NCBI RefSeq assembly: GCF_023074175.1
Contig: NZ_JADPKS010000107.1
Span: 309,458 to 373,457, forward strand
Length of the DNA: 64,000 nt
Source of the DNA: Bradyrhizobium sp. 139
GTDB taxonomy: Bacteria; Pseudomonadota; Alphaproteobacteria; Rhizobiales; Xanthobacteraceae
Direction of reading: 5' to 3'
The notes under the pieces are model-generated. The model had not been told where the DNA came from, made no database searches, and saw only the letters and a list, made by a program, of their open reading frames with translations. Made by a program: the position numbers and the translations under genes. Positions 25,120 to 34,031 of this stretch are shown in pieces. The first letter of the stretch is position 1. Every line of letters starts with the position of its first letter.

Positions 25120-25195
25120 CAGCCTTCGCCAGCTTCGCGTGATGGTCATCTTGGCTGGCTTGCCGAGCCGTAGCTCGCGAAGCGAGCGAAGGCTG
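25120..25195. repeat. Inverted repeat next to tRNA-Tyr
   Basis: The arm cagccttcgccagcttcgcg (25120-25139) is partly mirrored by gcgaagcgagcgaaggctg ending at 25195. It can form a long hairpin between the flavoprotein gene and the tRNA-Tyr 3' end and may terminate both. It resembles common rhizobial intergenic repeats. Confidence 0.6.
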
Positions 25196-25279
25196 GTGGG
25201 GGAGGCAGGACTCGAACCTGCGAAGCCATAAGGCGGCTGATTTACAGTCAGCTCCCTTTGCCACTCGGGACACTCCCCC
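25194..25279 (-). tRNA. tRNA-Tyr (anticodon GTA)
   Basis: The minus strand folds as an 86-nt class II tRNA with a long variable arm: acceptor gggggag/ctccccc, anticodon stem gctga/tcagc with loop ctgtaaa (GTA), T arm caggttcgagtcctg and encoded CCA. Confidence 0.95.
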
Positions 25280-25485
25280 GCTCGACGGCAGCACAATCGG
25301 GCCGGACCTTGCCGGCGACCGAAGACGGCCATGGAACGTGAAGGCCGCGACAGCCCGGATGGGGGCGCGACCGGGCGCGGTTATCGGCGAAGCGGTGGGG
25401 TAAAGTCAACCGAGGCGAACAGCTAAAATCGTCCCCTTGGACGCCCAAATTGCCATATTCCGGGACCCGTGACACAAGCGAGCCC

Positions 25486-26316
25486 ATGAAGGATCGAAAA
25501 TTCACCTCGAGGGGCCCCCGCGGCGGGTCTAAGCCCTTCAACAGGCCCGGAAAATCGGCCGGCCGGCCGGTCTGGCGCGACCGCGATTCGCAACCCGACG
25601 GGCCCGTTATCCTCTATGGCTGGCACACCGTCACCATGGCGCTCGCCAACCCCCAGCGGCAGATCCGCAAGCTGACGCTGACCGAGAACGCCGCAAGGCG
25701 TCTGGCGGACGAGAACATCGAAACCCGCATCGCACCTGAGATCGTCCGGCCCCAGGAGATCGACCGGCTGCTGTCGCCCGATGCCGTACACCAGGGGCTG
25801 CTCGCCGAGGCCGATCCCCTGCCGTCGCCTGATATCGAGGATTTGGAGCAGGACGGCATGGTGCTGGTGCTCGACCAGATCACCGATCCCCACAATGTCG
25901 GCGCGATCCTCCGCTCCGCCGCCGCTTTCGCGGTGAAGGCGATCGTCACCACCGCGCGCCACAGTCCGGAAGCGACCGGCGTGCTGGCCAAGGCCGCCTC
26001 CGGCGCGCTGGAGCTGGTGCCGATGGTCACGGTGCAGAACCTCGCGCGCGCGCTGACCGCGTTGAACGAGAACGGCTTCCTGACCGTTGGGCTGGACAGC
26101 GAGGGCAGTGAGGATCTGTCAAACGTTACGCTGCGCGAGCCGCTCGCGCTGGTGCTCGGCGCTGAGGGCAAGGGTCTGCGGCAATTGACGCGCGAGACCT
26201 GCAGGGTCGTGGCGCGGCTCGACATGCCCGGCGAGATCAAGAGCCTCAACGTGTCGAACGCGGCTGTGCTCTCGCTCTATGTCGGCGCGAGCCGGCTTGG
26301 GTTGATGAAACGTTAG
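25486..26316 (+). CDS. rlmB: 23S rRNA (guanosine-2'-O)-methyltransferase
   Basis: The 276-residue SPOUT-class methyltransferase carries an N-terminal basic extension (GRPVWRDRDSQP region), a substrate-binding domain (YGWHTVTMALANPQR near 45-59) and the TrmH-type knot: motif 1 DQITDPHNVGAILRSA, motif 2 LGAEGKGLRQL, motif 3 MPGEIKSLNVSNA. It methylates a 23S rRNA guanosine (Gm2251 in E. coli) with SAM. ATG 25486 was preferred to 25450 because the basic N-terminus is family-typical. It is divergent from tRNA-Tyr. Confidence 0.88.
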   Translation: MKDRKFTSRGPRGGSKPFNRPGKSAGRPVWRDRDSQPDGPVILYGWHTVTMALANPQRQIRKLTLTENAARRLADENIETRIAPEIVRPQEIDRLLSPDAVHQGLLAEADPLPSPDIEDLEQDGMVLVLDQITDPHNVGAILRSAAAFAVKAIVTTARHSPEATGVLAKAASGALELVPMVTVQNLARALTALNENGFLTVGLDSEGSEDLSNVTLREPLALVLGAEGKGLRQLTRETCRVVARLDMPGEIKSLNVSNAAVLSLYVGASRLGLMKR

Positions 26317-26379
26317 ACTGCGGCGGCAACGCGGCTGCGCTCCCTCGCCCCGTTTCTACGGGACAGTCTTGCACTGAAA

Positions 26380-26415
26380 AAACAAAACGCCCGTCCGCAT
26401 CATGCGAACGGGCGT
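26380..26415 (-). terminator. Intrinsic terminator of the Gly/Tyr-rich protein gene
   Basis: An 8+4-bp stem with one mismatch (acgcccgt..cgca / tgcg..acgggcgt, loop tca) at 26387-26415 is followed, on the minus strand, by a T-rich run (complement of aaaaaacaaaa). It also sits tail to tail with rlmB. Confidence 0.8.
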
Positions 26416-26433
26416 TCCGAACCGATCAGGCGA

Positions 26434-26934
26434 TCAGTAGTAGCGGCGAAGAACGCGGTGGCCGCCGTAATAGTACGGCGCGGGCGCGCGGCGTTGGGCG
26501 TAGCCATAACGCGGGCCGTAGCCGTAGTTGACGCGCGGCAGATAGCCGTGGCGCGGACTATAGCCGTAGCGATACGGGCGATAATACGGGCGGCGATAGG
26601 GATAGGCGGCGGGCGCTTCGACGGCGGCAGCGCGATAACCATAGCCATAATTGGCGGGCGCAACGACCGCGTCCTCACGATAAGTCGGATACGGCGCGAA
26701 GGCACCCGGGCCGGTATAGGTCGGGCCCTGGTTGACGTAATAATACTGCGTGGTCGGTTCGGCGAGACGCTCATAGGCGCCATAGCCGTACCCATAGCCG
26801 CCGCAGCCGGTGTTGCAGCCGGAATAGACCGGCGCAACCGGCTGGCACGGGTTGAAGCCGCAAGCCGCGGCGGGCGCGGCCGCGACGAACATCACGGCAG
26901 CCGCCGCGACCAGTCCCGAAATCATCTGACGCAC
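26434..26934 (-). CDS. Exported Gly/Tyr/Arg-rich hypothetical protein
   Basis: The protein (166 residues from GTG 26934) has a signal peptide (MISGLVAAAAVMFVAAAPAAA) and a mature part dominated by YGYGYG, YRRPYYRPYRYGYSPRHGY and YGPRYGYAQ repeats. Four Cys lie early (CGFNPCQP, CNTGCGG). A caggagag site fits the GTG; an ATG at 26925 is an alternative. Low-complexity envelope proteins of this kind are frequent in Bradyrhizobium; their function is unknown. Confidence 0.7.
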   Translation of the reverse strand: MRQMISGLVAAAAVMFVAAAPAAACGFNPCQPVAPVYSGCNTGCGGYGYGYGAYERLAEPTTQYYYVNQGPTYTGPGAFAPYPTYREDAVVAPANYGYGYRAAAVEAPAAYPYRRPYYRPYRYGYSPRHGYLPRVNYGYGPRYGYAQRRAPAPYYYGGHRVLRRYY

Positions 26935-26977
26935 TACTCTCTCCTGTTGATTTTCGTGTTTTGGATTTTGACGTTTC

Positions 26978-27463
26978 TTAACCCGGCGGCTTGCCGGGCA
27001 CCTCTGCATGCGGTCGCGGCCGAGGACGCCGCGGGTGGTCGTTGATCTCAGGCGCAAGGATCACCGGCGGCGGATCGACGGGCACGTCCATCTGCGCCGG
27101 CAGCGGCGCGGACGACGCCCCCCAGCTCTGGTGATAGCTCTCGGCCGGCTTCGGCAATTTGCGGCTCGCGGGCGGCTCGACCTCGAGCCGGCCGTAGCCG
27201 GGCTGCAAGCCCATGCTCGGATAATAATGGCCGACATCGTCAGGCTGGCGCTCGGGGATGTAACGCCCGCCATAGATCGTCGGCTGCACTTGGACGTTCT
27301 TGCCCAGGCCCCAGACACCCTCGACGACGCTGTAGGACGCGTCGATGTTGTTGATGATGATGGGCACGCCGGGACGGCCGGGAACGACGATATCGAAGCC
27401 GCCGCCGGCAAGCGCCGTCGCGGGCAGTCCGATCAGAAAGGCAGCTAGCGCCAGGGCGCGCAT
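26978..27463 (-). CDS. Exported hypothetical protein
   Basis: A 161-residue protein with a signal peptide (RALALAAFLIGLPATALAGGG). The mature part has GRPGVPIIINNIDASYSVVEG near 28-48 (numbered from ATG 27463), then GRYIPERQPDDVGHYYP, and a Pro-rich tail. A GTG at 27490 would lengthen the leader. It lies just upstream of the Gly/Tyr-rich gene on the same strand, 43 bp apart, so they may form an operon. Family not recognised beyond the conserved look of an envelope protein. Confidence 0.72.
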   Translation of the reverse strand: MRALALAAFLIGLPATALAGGGFDIVVPGRPGVPIIINNIDASYSVVEGVWGLGKNVQVQPTIYGGRYIPERQPDDVGHYYPSMGLQPGYGRLEVEPPASRKLPKPAESYHQSWGASSAPLPAQMDVPVDPPPVILAPEINDHPRRPRPRPHAEVPGKPPG

Positions 27464-27767
27464 GGAAAGGATCCCGGTTATCCAGTCCACAACCTATCCG
27501 ATCGTCGGGCCGAGTGGGTTAAGGCATGCCGGCAAAATTCCGGTAAGACTAACGCGCAGGGATCGGAAAGGACTTAAATGCAAGCGGGCGCGCTATCGAA
27601 GCGTTAACGCGCCCACGGCGCGGCTAACGCCTCGACGGACGGGTTGCATGGCACAAAATGCACATCCCTTACGGGTTCACGCCGATGTGACCACACTTGC
27701 GCTAAATTGCGGAACGACTTGTCGACAACCGCACTTAGCAACGGTCTAACCACATGGAGAGAATGCC

Positions 27768-28259
27768 ATGACGAGTCTGAAACTGATCGGCGCGGCCGCG
27801 ATCGCTGCGACCGCGTTGGCAAGCCCCGCACTTGGTCAAGCGGCCTTCTCGAATCCCGCCGCTTGCCAATCCATGTTCCCCAGCGCGAATTGCCAGAATG
27901 TGGGACGAGGCAGTCCCTACGCCACCAGCCGTCAGGAACGACAATATCGGCGAACAGCCTACCGCGACCAGAACCGCTACAATGACGTCAACAGAGCGAA
28001 CAACGGCTTCGGGCCGGTGGCTACTGCGGGCGCGGTTGCGGGCGCCGCCGTCGGCACCGCGGCAGCGGTTGCCTCGGCGCCGTTCCGCAGTTGGGACAAC
28101 TCGTACGCCTATGACAATTCCGGCGACTACGGCAGCTACAACCGCGGCGAACAAGGTTGGTATGGCAATTGGGATACCTACGCGGCTCGCAACGGCATCG
28201 TTTGCCGGCCCGGCACCTGGGTCAAGGGCGCCGACGGCCGCCAGCACATCTGCCAATAA
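27768..28259 (+). CDS. Exported hypothetical protein
   Basis: A 163-residue protein with signal peptide TSLKLIGAAAIAATALASPALGQ. The mature part has two Cys near the N-terminus (AACQSMFPSANC), a central Ala/Gly-rich hydrophobic stretch (GAVAGAAVGTAAAVASAP) and a Tyr/Gly/Trp-rich region ending CRPGTWVKGADGRQHICQ. The C-terminal pattern resembles small exported proteins of Bradyrhizobium. A terminator follows. No function recognised. Confidence 0.7.
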   Translation: MTSLKLIGAAAIAATALASPALGQAAFSNPAACQSMFPSANCQNVGRGSPYATSRQERQYRRTAYRDQNRYNDVNRANNGFGPVATAGAVAGAAVGTAAAVASAPFRSWDNSYAYDNSGDYGSYNRGEQGWYGNWDTYAARNGIVCRPGTWVKGADGRQHICQ

Positions 28260-28283
28260 GGCGCCACAAGTAGAGCGAGACAG

Positions 28284-28310
28284 AACAGGCGGTCCTCGGG
28301 CCGCCTGTTT
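28284..28310 (+). terminator. Intrinsic terminator
   Basis: Stem aacaggcgg / ccgcctgtt with an 8-nt loop, ending in ttt, 25 bp after the stop of the exported protein gene. Confidence 0.75.
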
Positions 28311-28423
28311 CGCGCCCTCGCAACTCGCGCAGGTTCTGGCACTTTCCAACCAAGTCTGATATTGGGACGCGCGGGCGCGGACAGCCCCGGCGCATGCCGG
28401 CCCCTGGCCCGCCTTCCAGCGTC

Positions 28424-28498
28424 GCCGGCTTAGCTCAGCGGTAGAGCAGCGGTTTTGTAAACCGAAGGTCGGGGGTTCAATCCCCTCAGCCGGCACCA
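28424..28498 (+). tRNA. tRNA-Thr (anticodon TGT)
   Basis: A 75-nt cloverleaf with encoded CCA: acceptor gccggct/agccggc, D arm gctcagcggtagagc, anticodon loop tttgtaa (TGT), T arm gggggttcaatcccc. Confidence 0.95.
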
Positions 28499-28646
28499 TG
28501 AATCGGCCTGAGTACCAGCGTGCGTTTCTTTCGCCGCTCGGCAAAATCGGCACGAACGGCAACGGCAGCATCGCGAGATGCGTAAAAACAGGATCCGTTG
28601 TTCGGCAAGCAGTTCTCCCGGTTGAATTAAATTAGGAGAACCTCAG

Positions 28647-28817
28647 ATGACGCAAATTACAGCACTTGTGGCTCCGTCGGTTGCGGCTCCAAACGGCCTT
28701 GGAATTGGCGTCAACATCGCTCCCTTTTGGAGAGCTCCTCTGTTGCCCAGCCGACGCCGGCGGCATGAGTTTGCCGCTGTCTCAGATAGGCTCGAAGGCC
28801 GCATGAAGGCAGGTTAG
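28647..28817 (+). CDS. Small hypothetical protein (56 aa)
   Basis: A 56-codon frame begins MTQITALVAPSVAAPNGLGI, continues GVNIAPFWRAPLLPSRRRRH and ends GRMKAG. The ATG follows an aggagaacctcag ribosome site with good spacing. It has a hydrophobic first half, then an Arg/His cluster. It could be a small membrane-associated protein. It lies between tRNA-Thr and the GT-C-like gene, transcribed toward it. Family not recognised. Confidence 0.5.
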   Translation: MTQITALVAPSVAAPNGLGIGVNIAPFWRAPLLPSRRRRHEFAAVSDRLEGRMKAG

Positions 28818-28897
28818 AGGGGCGCGACCGTCGGCGAACCCGCAAGCGCCGAGTGCAATGGCAACGAGCGCCACATCAGCAGCAGTCCTCAACATTC

Positions 28898-30988
28898 TCA
28901 ACCGTATTTGCGCGCAACGACAATAAACCGATCCTGCTCTAGCTTCAGGCGGCCGAGCAGATCACCTGGAGCGTTGATGGGCACGGGGACGCCGACGTAA
29001 CGGCGATCCGCGATCGCCACGATCGGGGCCGTTTCAGGCAGGGCAAATGCCTGCTTCCGATCGGCCGGCACGAAGACCAGCACGCTCATATCGGAACGTG
29101 GCCTGATCATCTCGGTGCGCCGGCGAGCCCACGCATTGGTCTCGAAGTCGTAGAGACCGCAATATCGCAGGGCGCGTACCAGCCAGTCGGCACCCGGTCG
29201 TTCGCCTCGCTCTGGCGGAATGTAGACCGTAGCGCCCTCAAGCTCTGGAGGAACACTGGTAAACCAGAGGTCCTTCCGCGTCTGTCCAAACCGTTTCAGA
29301 TCCTGGCCGAGGACGCCAATCCGGCTCCAGTCGATCCGGCCGAGATTCGGCACGAGATACGAAACTTGCCTCGTGATGGAACGATAGTTGGCAGCTTGTG
29401 CGAAGATAAGCTCGCGCGCCCGCGTGGGCACGACGTGGCCGGTGCCATCGTCCTTCACCAGTAGCTGCCCGAATGCGTTCTGGATCTGTTGCTGGTTACC
29501 GGTCTGGTAGGGCGTCATGATCTGCCGGCTCTCCCGGAAATACCCGGCGTAGCCCGCGTCCGTCAGGGCCGAAATCTCAGCCTGCGCGGCGCCGCGGGCG
29601 AGCAACACCGCGACACATACGGCAGCAGCCGAACGGGCAGTTCGCCCGCCCCTCTGCCAGATCATCGCGATCATCATCCCGCAAAGGGCCAGCACCAGCG
29701 GCTCGGTAAATATCGCGTCCTGATTGATGATCATGCGATCGAACCAGAGAATAGAAGTCACGACAAGAAGGCCGATGACCGCCAGAGCGCCGAGCGCGCG
29801 AACGGTCGCCAGGCGCGGCGACCAGAATGTCAAAACCGCGAACAAGATGAGCGGTGGCAGCAGCAGGGCCGGCGAGCTGCTGACTTGCTCCCAAAATGCG
29901 CCATATCCCGGCGAAAGGTTCGGGTCGATCACGCCGAGGAAGCACACCTTCGCGAGCGCCGCAACGAACCGGATGCCGCTCCACGGGCTCGCCATGACAA
30001 ACCAGAGCGCCAGAAACGACAGCGTGAACCCCAGTGCCATCAGATTGGCGAAGGAGAAAAAGCGATAGAGCACAGACCCTGTCGGCACACATCGTCCCGC
30101 AATCCCCGGCGCGGCGATCGCGACAAGTCCGGCCCCGCAAAGCAGGAAGTTCTGGAACGAAACCCGAGTGTGGATGTACGTCGAGGGCATTGGCAGCAAA
30201 GACAGAAGCAGCAGAAAAATATAAATTCCCACCGCAGTCAGCGACACGGACCGGTTGAAGTGCCGCGAGACATCGAAAGCCGAAGCAAAGGCCTGATCGC
30301 GCCGGACCATCATGAACAGCACAAGAGCGGGCGCGAGAGCTATCGTGGGGACGATCGTCACCTTTGACGTGAAGGCGAAACCGGCGGCAACGCCGGCAGC
30401 CATCGCCAGCGCAGTTGCCGCGCGGCCTCGCTGCATCACAGCCGACGCCGCCAATGCGGTCGCCGCAGCTGCGTAGAACAGTGCAAAACTGTCGGTCCTG
30501 AAGATCAGGGTATGGAAGGCGAGCGCCCGCGAGGCCGCAATGCATAGAAAGACCGGCACGATCATCCAAGGACCCGTTCCGACCGCCCAGCAGGCCGACA
30601 CCGCCAACAGAAGGGAACTGGCGATGGCAAGGTACGGCAGATGCGCGCGCAGGAAGTCGATCAACTCTGCTGTGCCGAGCAGCGGATTGGCCCACGTCTC
30701 GACCCCATGGAAGTCGCGCAGATGCAGGAGGCCGAAAGCATAGCCGACCCGGTGCGTGAGTGTGAGCAGCACATACATGCCCGCGGTCGGATGCGTGATG
30801 TGGTCCGGTGGCACGCCGCCCCTGATCAACAGGACGTCGAGCGCCGTCAGCTGATCCATGTCGTCGAGCGCGTAGTACGGGTAACGATCGACGTTGTGCT
30901 GAAAGATCGCCAAGCCGATGAACGCCACGAAAGCGATGGCCACCCACGGCAGCCATTTGCCGTGCAGAATCGAATGTTCTCGCCCCAT
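28898..30988 (-). CDS. Large GT-C-like integral membrane protein
   Basis: A 696-residue protein with an N-terminal membrane helix (WLPWVAIAFVAFIGLAIF), then a long first loop containing DRYPYYALDDMDQL near 34-47. That placing of an acidic DD pair is typical of lipid-linked sugar transferases of the GT-C fold (PMT/ArnT type). About ten more hydrophobic segments follow to residue 470, then a soluble C-terminal part of about 220 residues. Probably a cell-envelope glycosyltransferase using a polyprenyl-phosphate sugar. The acceptor is unknown. Confidence 0.7.
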   Translation of the reverse strand: MGREHSILHGKWLPWVAIAFVAFIGLAIFQHNVDRYPYYALDDMDQLTALDVLLIRGGVPPDHITHPTAGMYVLLTLTHRVGYAFGLLHLRDFHGVETWANPLLGTAELIDFLRAHLPYLAIASSLLLAVSACWAVGTGPWMIVPVFLCIAASRALAFHTLIFRTDSFALFYAAAATALAASAVMQRGRAATALAMAAGVAAGFAFTSKVTIVPTIALAPALVLFMMVRRDQAFASAFDVSRHFNRSVSLTAVGIYIFLLLLSLLPMPSTYIHTRVSFQNFLLCGAGLVAIAAPGIAGRCVPTGSVLYRFFSFANLMALGFTLSFLALWFVMASPWSGIRFVAALAKVCFLGVIDPNLSPGYGAFWEQVSSSPALLLPPLILFAVLTFWSPRLATVRALGALAVIGLLVVTSILWFDRMIINQDAIFTEPLVLALCGMMIAMIWQRGGRTARSAAAVCVAVLLARGAAQAEISALTDAGYAGYFRESRQIMTPYQTGNQQQIQNAFGQLLVKDDGTGHVVPTRARELIFAQAANYRSITRQVSYLVPNLGRIDWSRIGVLGQDLKRFGQTRKDLWFTSVPPELEGATVYIPPERGERPGADWLVRALRYCGLYDFETNAWARRRTEMIRPRSDMSVLVFVPADRKQAFALPETAPIVAIADRRYVGVPVPINAPGDLLGRLKLEQDRFIVVARKYG

Positions 30989-31298
30989 GCAACCATTAGT
31001 TTGCTGGCGGGGGCGGCTGTCAACTCACAATAAGAATGAATCGGCGGCAGCACTTATGCAACCAGACGGCCACGCCCCACGATTTCGATTGCCCGGCGTT
31101 TTGTTCCGCCGGGAGTTTGCGTGGCCCCATGCCTCCGAAGCGCGACGGCCGGCTGTGTCTCGCCGTGCATCCTTTGAGACTCGCTGTGCAGCGCCAAAGC
31201 ACTGCACAGCTCGCACCTCAGAGCGCAACGGGGTGACAGCTTACGACGGCGATGCAAGGATGCGGAGCATTGTCGCATCGCGCCTCCATACCTCGCCC
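30989..31298. repeat. 310-bp gap with a dispersed-repeat-like hairpin; no gene
   Basis: No convincing gene. A perfect 9-bp hairpin (gctgtgcag at 31183-31191 and ctgcacagc at 31202-31210) lies inside a stretch that resembles the 'catccttcgagac...cacctcagg' intergenic repeat of rhizobia. Short open frames on both strands here match that repeat rather than a protein family. Confidence 0.5.
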
Positions 31299-33134
31299 TC
31301 ACTCCTCCCCCACCTCGAACGCCAGCAGCACGTTGCCGGCGACGCCGTTCCACTGGCCGTAGCCGGAATTGGTGTAGAGCATGCCGCCTACGATGACCGG
31401 TCCGGGACCATCGATCGCCCCGCCATGGGCGGGGACGCCGTTGACGGCCTTGTAATCCTGCGCGGTGTCGAACTCCCAGAGCAGTTTGCCGTCGGTGCCG
31501 TAGGCGCGCAGGAAGCCGCTGACGCTGCCTGAGAACACGACACCGCGGATCAGGCTCACCGCCGCCGAAAGCGCAGGGCTGCATTGGAGACGATCGCCAC
31601 AAGCGACCGGAGGCACCTCCATCACAACTATCCCGCTGGCGAGATCGAGGCCGAACAGGCCGCCTCCTTGCGTGGAATCGAGCTGCCGCGTGCCGTCGCG
31701 CCTGAAGCGCACGTCGGAGTTCGCGACATAGATGCGGTCCTGGTCGGCGGCCGAACCCCATTCGCTGCCGCCGAGCGCACCGCCCTTCCCGATCCGCGTC
31801 TGCCACAGGATCTTGCCGCCATCGTCGGGATCGAACGCGTGCACGACGCCGGATTTCTGCGCGATGGCAAGAACGCGCCTGCCGTCGCGCAAGGTCACCA
31901 GGATCGGCGACTGACCGAAATCGTGATCGGGTCCGTGATCCTCGGGACAATTGGTCTTGTCCGCGCTGTAGCACGCCACGACGTACGCGTCCTTCGGCGT
32001 GGCCTGCTGTCTCCAGAGCAATTTTCCCGCCGCAAGACCGAACGCGAGAATCGCGTCACTCGTCGCGGACGGTGGATTCGAATAGGAATTGCTGGTCGCG
32101 ACATAGATCGCGCTGCGCTTCACATCGATCGTCGGCGCCGACCAGATCGCGGCACCGGACGGGCCGAAGAGCTGCGTACCCCTGGCGTTCCTGCCGGTCG
32201 GATGCGGCACTTCGGGGATCGTATAGGCTTGCCACACCGGCTTGCCGGTCGCCGCCTCGAGCGCCACCACGCTGCCGCGGAAGGTGCAGCATTCGTAACT
32301 GGCTTGCGAGCCAGAGGCTTCCTCGAGCGAGGACACCGGCACGTAGAGAACGCCGGAATGCAGCACCGGCGCGCCGGTGATCCGTGCGCCCGCATGCTCC
32401 TCGACCTTGGTCTTCCAGATCAGCGCGCCGGTCAGCGCGTTCACGGCATAGGCGTTGGCACGCAAATCACCGAAGAAGATCGCGAACTGATCGGAGCCGG
32501 GAAGCTGTGCAAAGCTGATCGCGGCGCGCACGGCGGCGTCGGTCGCGAGGGTCCACAGCGTGCAGCCGGTTCGCGCATCGAGCGCGTGCACCTTGCGGTC
32601 GGCGCCGCCGATGAACAAAAGGCCGCCCATGACCGTCGGCGGCGCAAAGGATACCGAGGCGCCGGGAAACGCGTACGCCCATCTCAGCCGCAGGTGCGGT
32701 ACCTGCGCCGCGGTCAGGCCCGCCATGTCGGCCGGCTGGAAGCGGCTGTTGTTGAGGTCCACGCCCCACCCGTTCCAGCTTGGACCGTCGAGCGGTTGCG
32801 GAAAGCCGCTGATCTGCTGCGTGCAGCGGCCTTCCGCGTCGGCTGCAACGCCGCCAGTCGCGGCCTTGCCGGTAACGAAAGAAGCAATGGCGCGACGTTC
32901 GCCGTCGCTGCGCTGTTTCGCCATCGCCGCCATGCTGCCGGAGGTCAGCGTCCCCAGCACGTGATCGAACGACATCGCCTGCATGGCACCGCGCCCGGGC
33001 GCGCGGCTCTGGGCGTCGCCGCCATCGTGGCACTGCGCGCAGTGCTTTGCGTAGAGCGCGGCGCCATCCTGCTGCGCCAGGGCCGGCGCGGAGCACCAGA
33101 TCAACAGGGCGGCCAAGACAGCACTTGCTCTCAT
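31299..33134 (-). CDS. Cytochrome c / PQQ propeller dehydrogenase (PVA dehydrogenase-like)
   Basis: A 611-residue periplasmic quinohemoprotein. A signal peptide (LAALLIWCSAPALA) is followed by a heme site CAQCH at 32-36, with a likely Met ligand in GAMQAMSF. The C-terminal eight-blade propeller has repeats such as GGADRKVHALDARTGCTLW, a vicinal disulfide candidate in YECCTFRG, SAIYVATSNSYSNP, and GGSEWGSAADQ. The domain order and ECCTFRG fit polyvinyl-alcohol-dehydrogenase-like enzymes, which oxidise secondary alcohols and give electrons to the fused heme. ATG 33134 follows a ggagcccacc site; starts at 33149 or 33176 are possible. Confidence 0.8.
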   Translation of the reverse strand: MRASAVLAALLIWCSAPALAQQDGAALYAKHCAQCHDGGDAQSRAPGRGAMQAMSFDHVLGTLTSGSMAAMAKQRSDGERRAIASFVTGKAATGGVAADAEGRCTQQISGFPQPLDGPSWNGWGVDLNNSRFQPADMAGLTAAQVPHLRLRWAYAFPGASVSFAPPTVMGGLLFIGGADRKVHALDARTGCTLWTLATDAAVRAAISFAQLPGSDQFAIFFGDLRANAYAVNALTGALIWKTKVEEHAGARITGAPVLHSGVLYVPVSSLEEASGSQASYECCTFRGSVVALEAATGKPVWQAYTIPEVPHPTGRNARGTQLFGPSGAAIWSAPTIDVKRSAIYVATSNSYSNPPSATSDAILAFGLAAGKLLWRQQATPKDAYVVACYSADKTNCPEDHGPDHDFGQSPILVTLRDGRRVLAIAQKSGVVHAFDPDDGGKILWQTRIGKGGALGGSEWGSAADQDRIYVANSDVRFRRDGTRQLDSTQGGGLFGLDLASGIVVMEVPPVACGDRLQCSPALSAAVSLIRGVVFSGSVSGFLRAYGTDGKLLWEFDTAQDYKAVNGVPAHGGAIDGPGPVIVGGMLYTNSGYGQWNGVAGNVLLAFEVGEE

Positions 33135-33236
33135 GGTGGGCTCCGGCATGATCACCGCGACACGAGATCGCTTCACACAACTCGAAGTCTATCGCCGGGG
33201 CGATCACTGAAGCAATGGAAGTTGGGCCCGCACCTG

Positions 33237-33950
33237 TCATACATCCGTGGCAAAGCGCACACGATCGGGCAGTTCATCCAGCCGCCACAGCCCGAGGCTC
33301 TTGTCGCGCCAGCCGCCGTCGCCCTCCTCGCAACGCTCGTTGATCAGCGCACGCGGCAAGGGCCAGTTGAATGGCGCCCTCTCCATGTTCAGCGCGCGCC
33401 AGTCGCCATCCTCGCAATCGTGATTTGGATTCCATTCGGGAAATGTCGTCACCAGCAGGAACCGCGCGCCGCTGTCGGCAAAGCGGGAGGCGGCGCGGGC
33501 GATGTTGTCGAAGCTCAAATGAACCAGGCAGTCCCGGCACAGAATGACGTCCGCGCGCGGCAGCGCATCGCGCGTGACGTCGGCCAGGAGAAACCGGCCG
33601 GACAACTCGCCGCCGTCCACACGCCGGCGATTGGCTTCGATCAGCGACGGCACAATGTCGATGCCGGTGTAGTCGAGATCGAGCTTGAGGCGGCCGATCC
33701 AGCCGGCATCGCCGCAGGGTGCATCGAGCAGCGAGCGTGCGCCGAGCCGTTGCAGCAGGGGAGGAAGTTCCTCCCGGATCGCGGTCGTCGCAGGGTTTTC
33801 CGAGCCGAGGCCCGAGACCGAGGTGGCCGCACCCCAAAGGTTGGTCTGCTCGATCCGCTCGAACCGCGCGGCGAGATCGAGGTCCGCAAAGTTCTCGCGA
33901 TCGGCGACGAACCGCTCATGGGCGAGCACGGGTGGGCGATTGGCAATCAT
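33237..33950 (-). CDS. Class I SAM-dependent methyltransferase
   Basis: A 237-residue protein. The SAM motif LLDAPCGDAGW lies near residues 73-83, then YTGIDIVPSLIEAN, a motif II-like DVILCRDCLVHL and a C-terminal YLL-like strand (FLLVTTFPEW). There is no recognised substrate-specific motif. It lies 102 bp upstream of the PQQ gene on the same strand, and a second methyltransferase follows upstream. Substrate unknown. Confidence 0.78.
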   Translation of the reverse strand: MIANRPPVLAHERFVADRENFADLDLAARFERIEQTNLWGAATSVSGLGSENPATTAIREELPPLLQRLGARSLLDAPCGDAGWIGRLKLDLDYTGIDIVPSLIEANRRRVDGGELSGRFLLADVTRDALPRADVILCRDCLVHLSFDNIARAASRFADSGARFLLVTTFPEWNPNHDCEDGDWRALNMERAPFNWPLPRALINERCEEGDGGWRDKSLGLWRLDELPDRVRFATDV

Positions 33951-34031
33951 CGGATGAGGCTCAAATCAGGATTCCGCCGCAGGCTCACTATACAGGCGAG
34001 GCGTTGCGTCCGAAATCGCCAGTCTCTTCCC

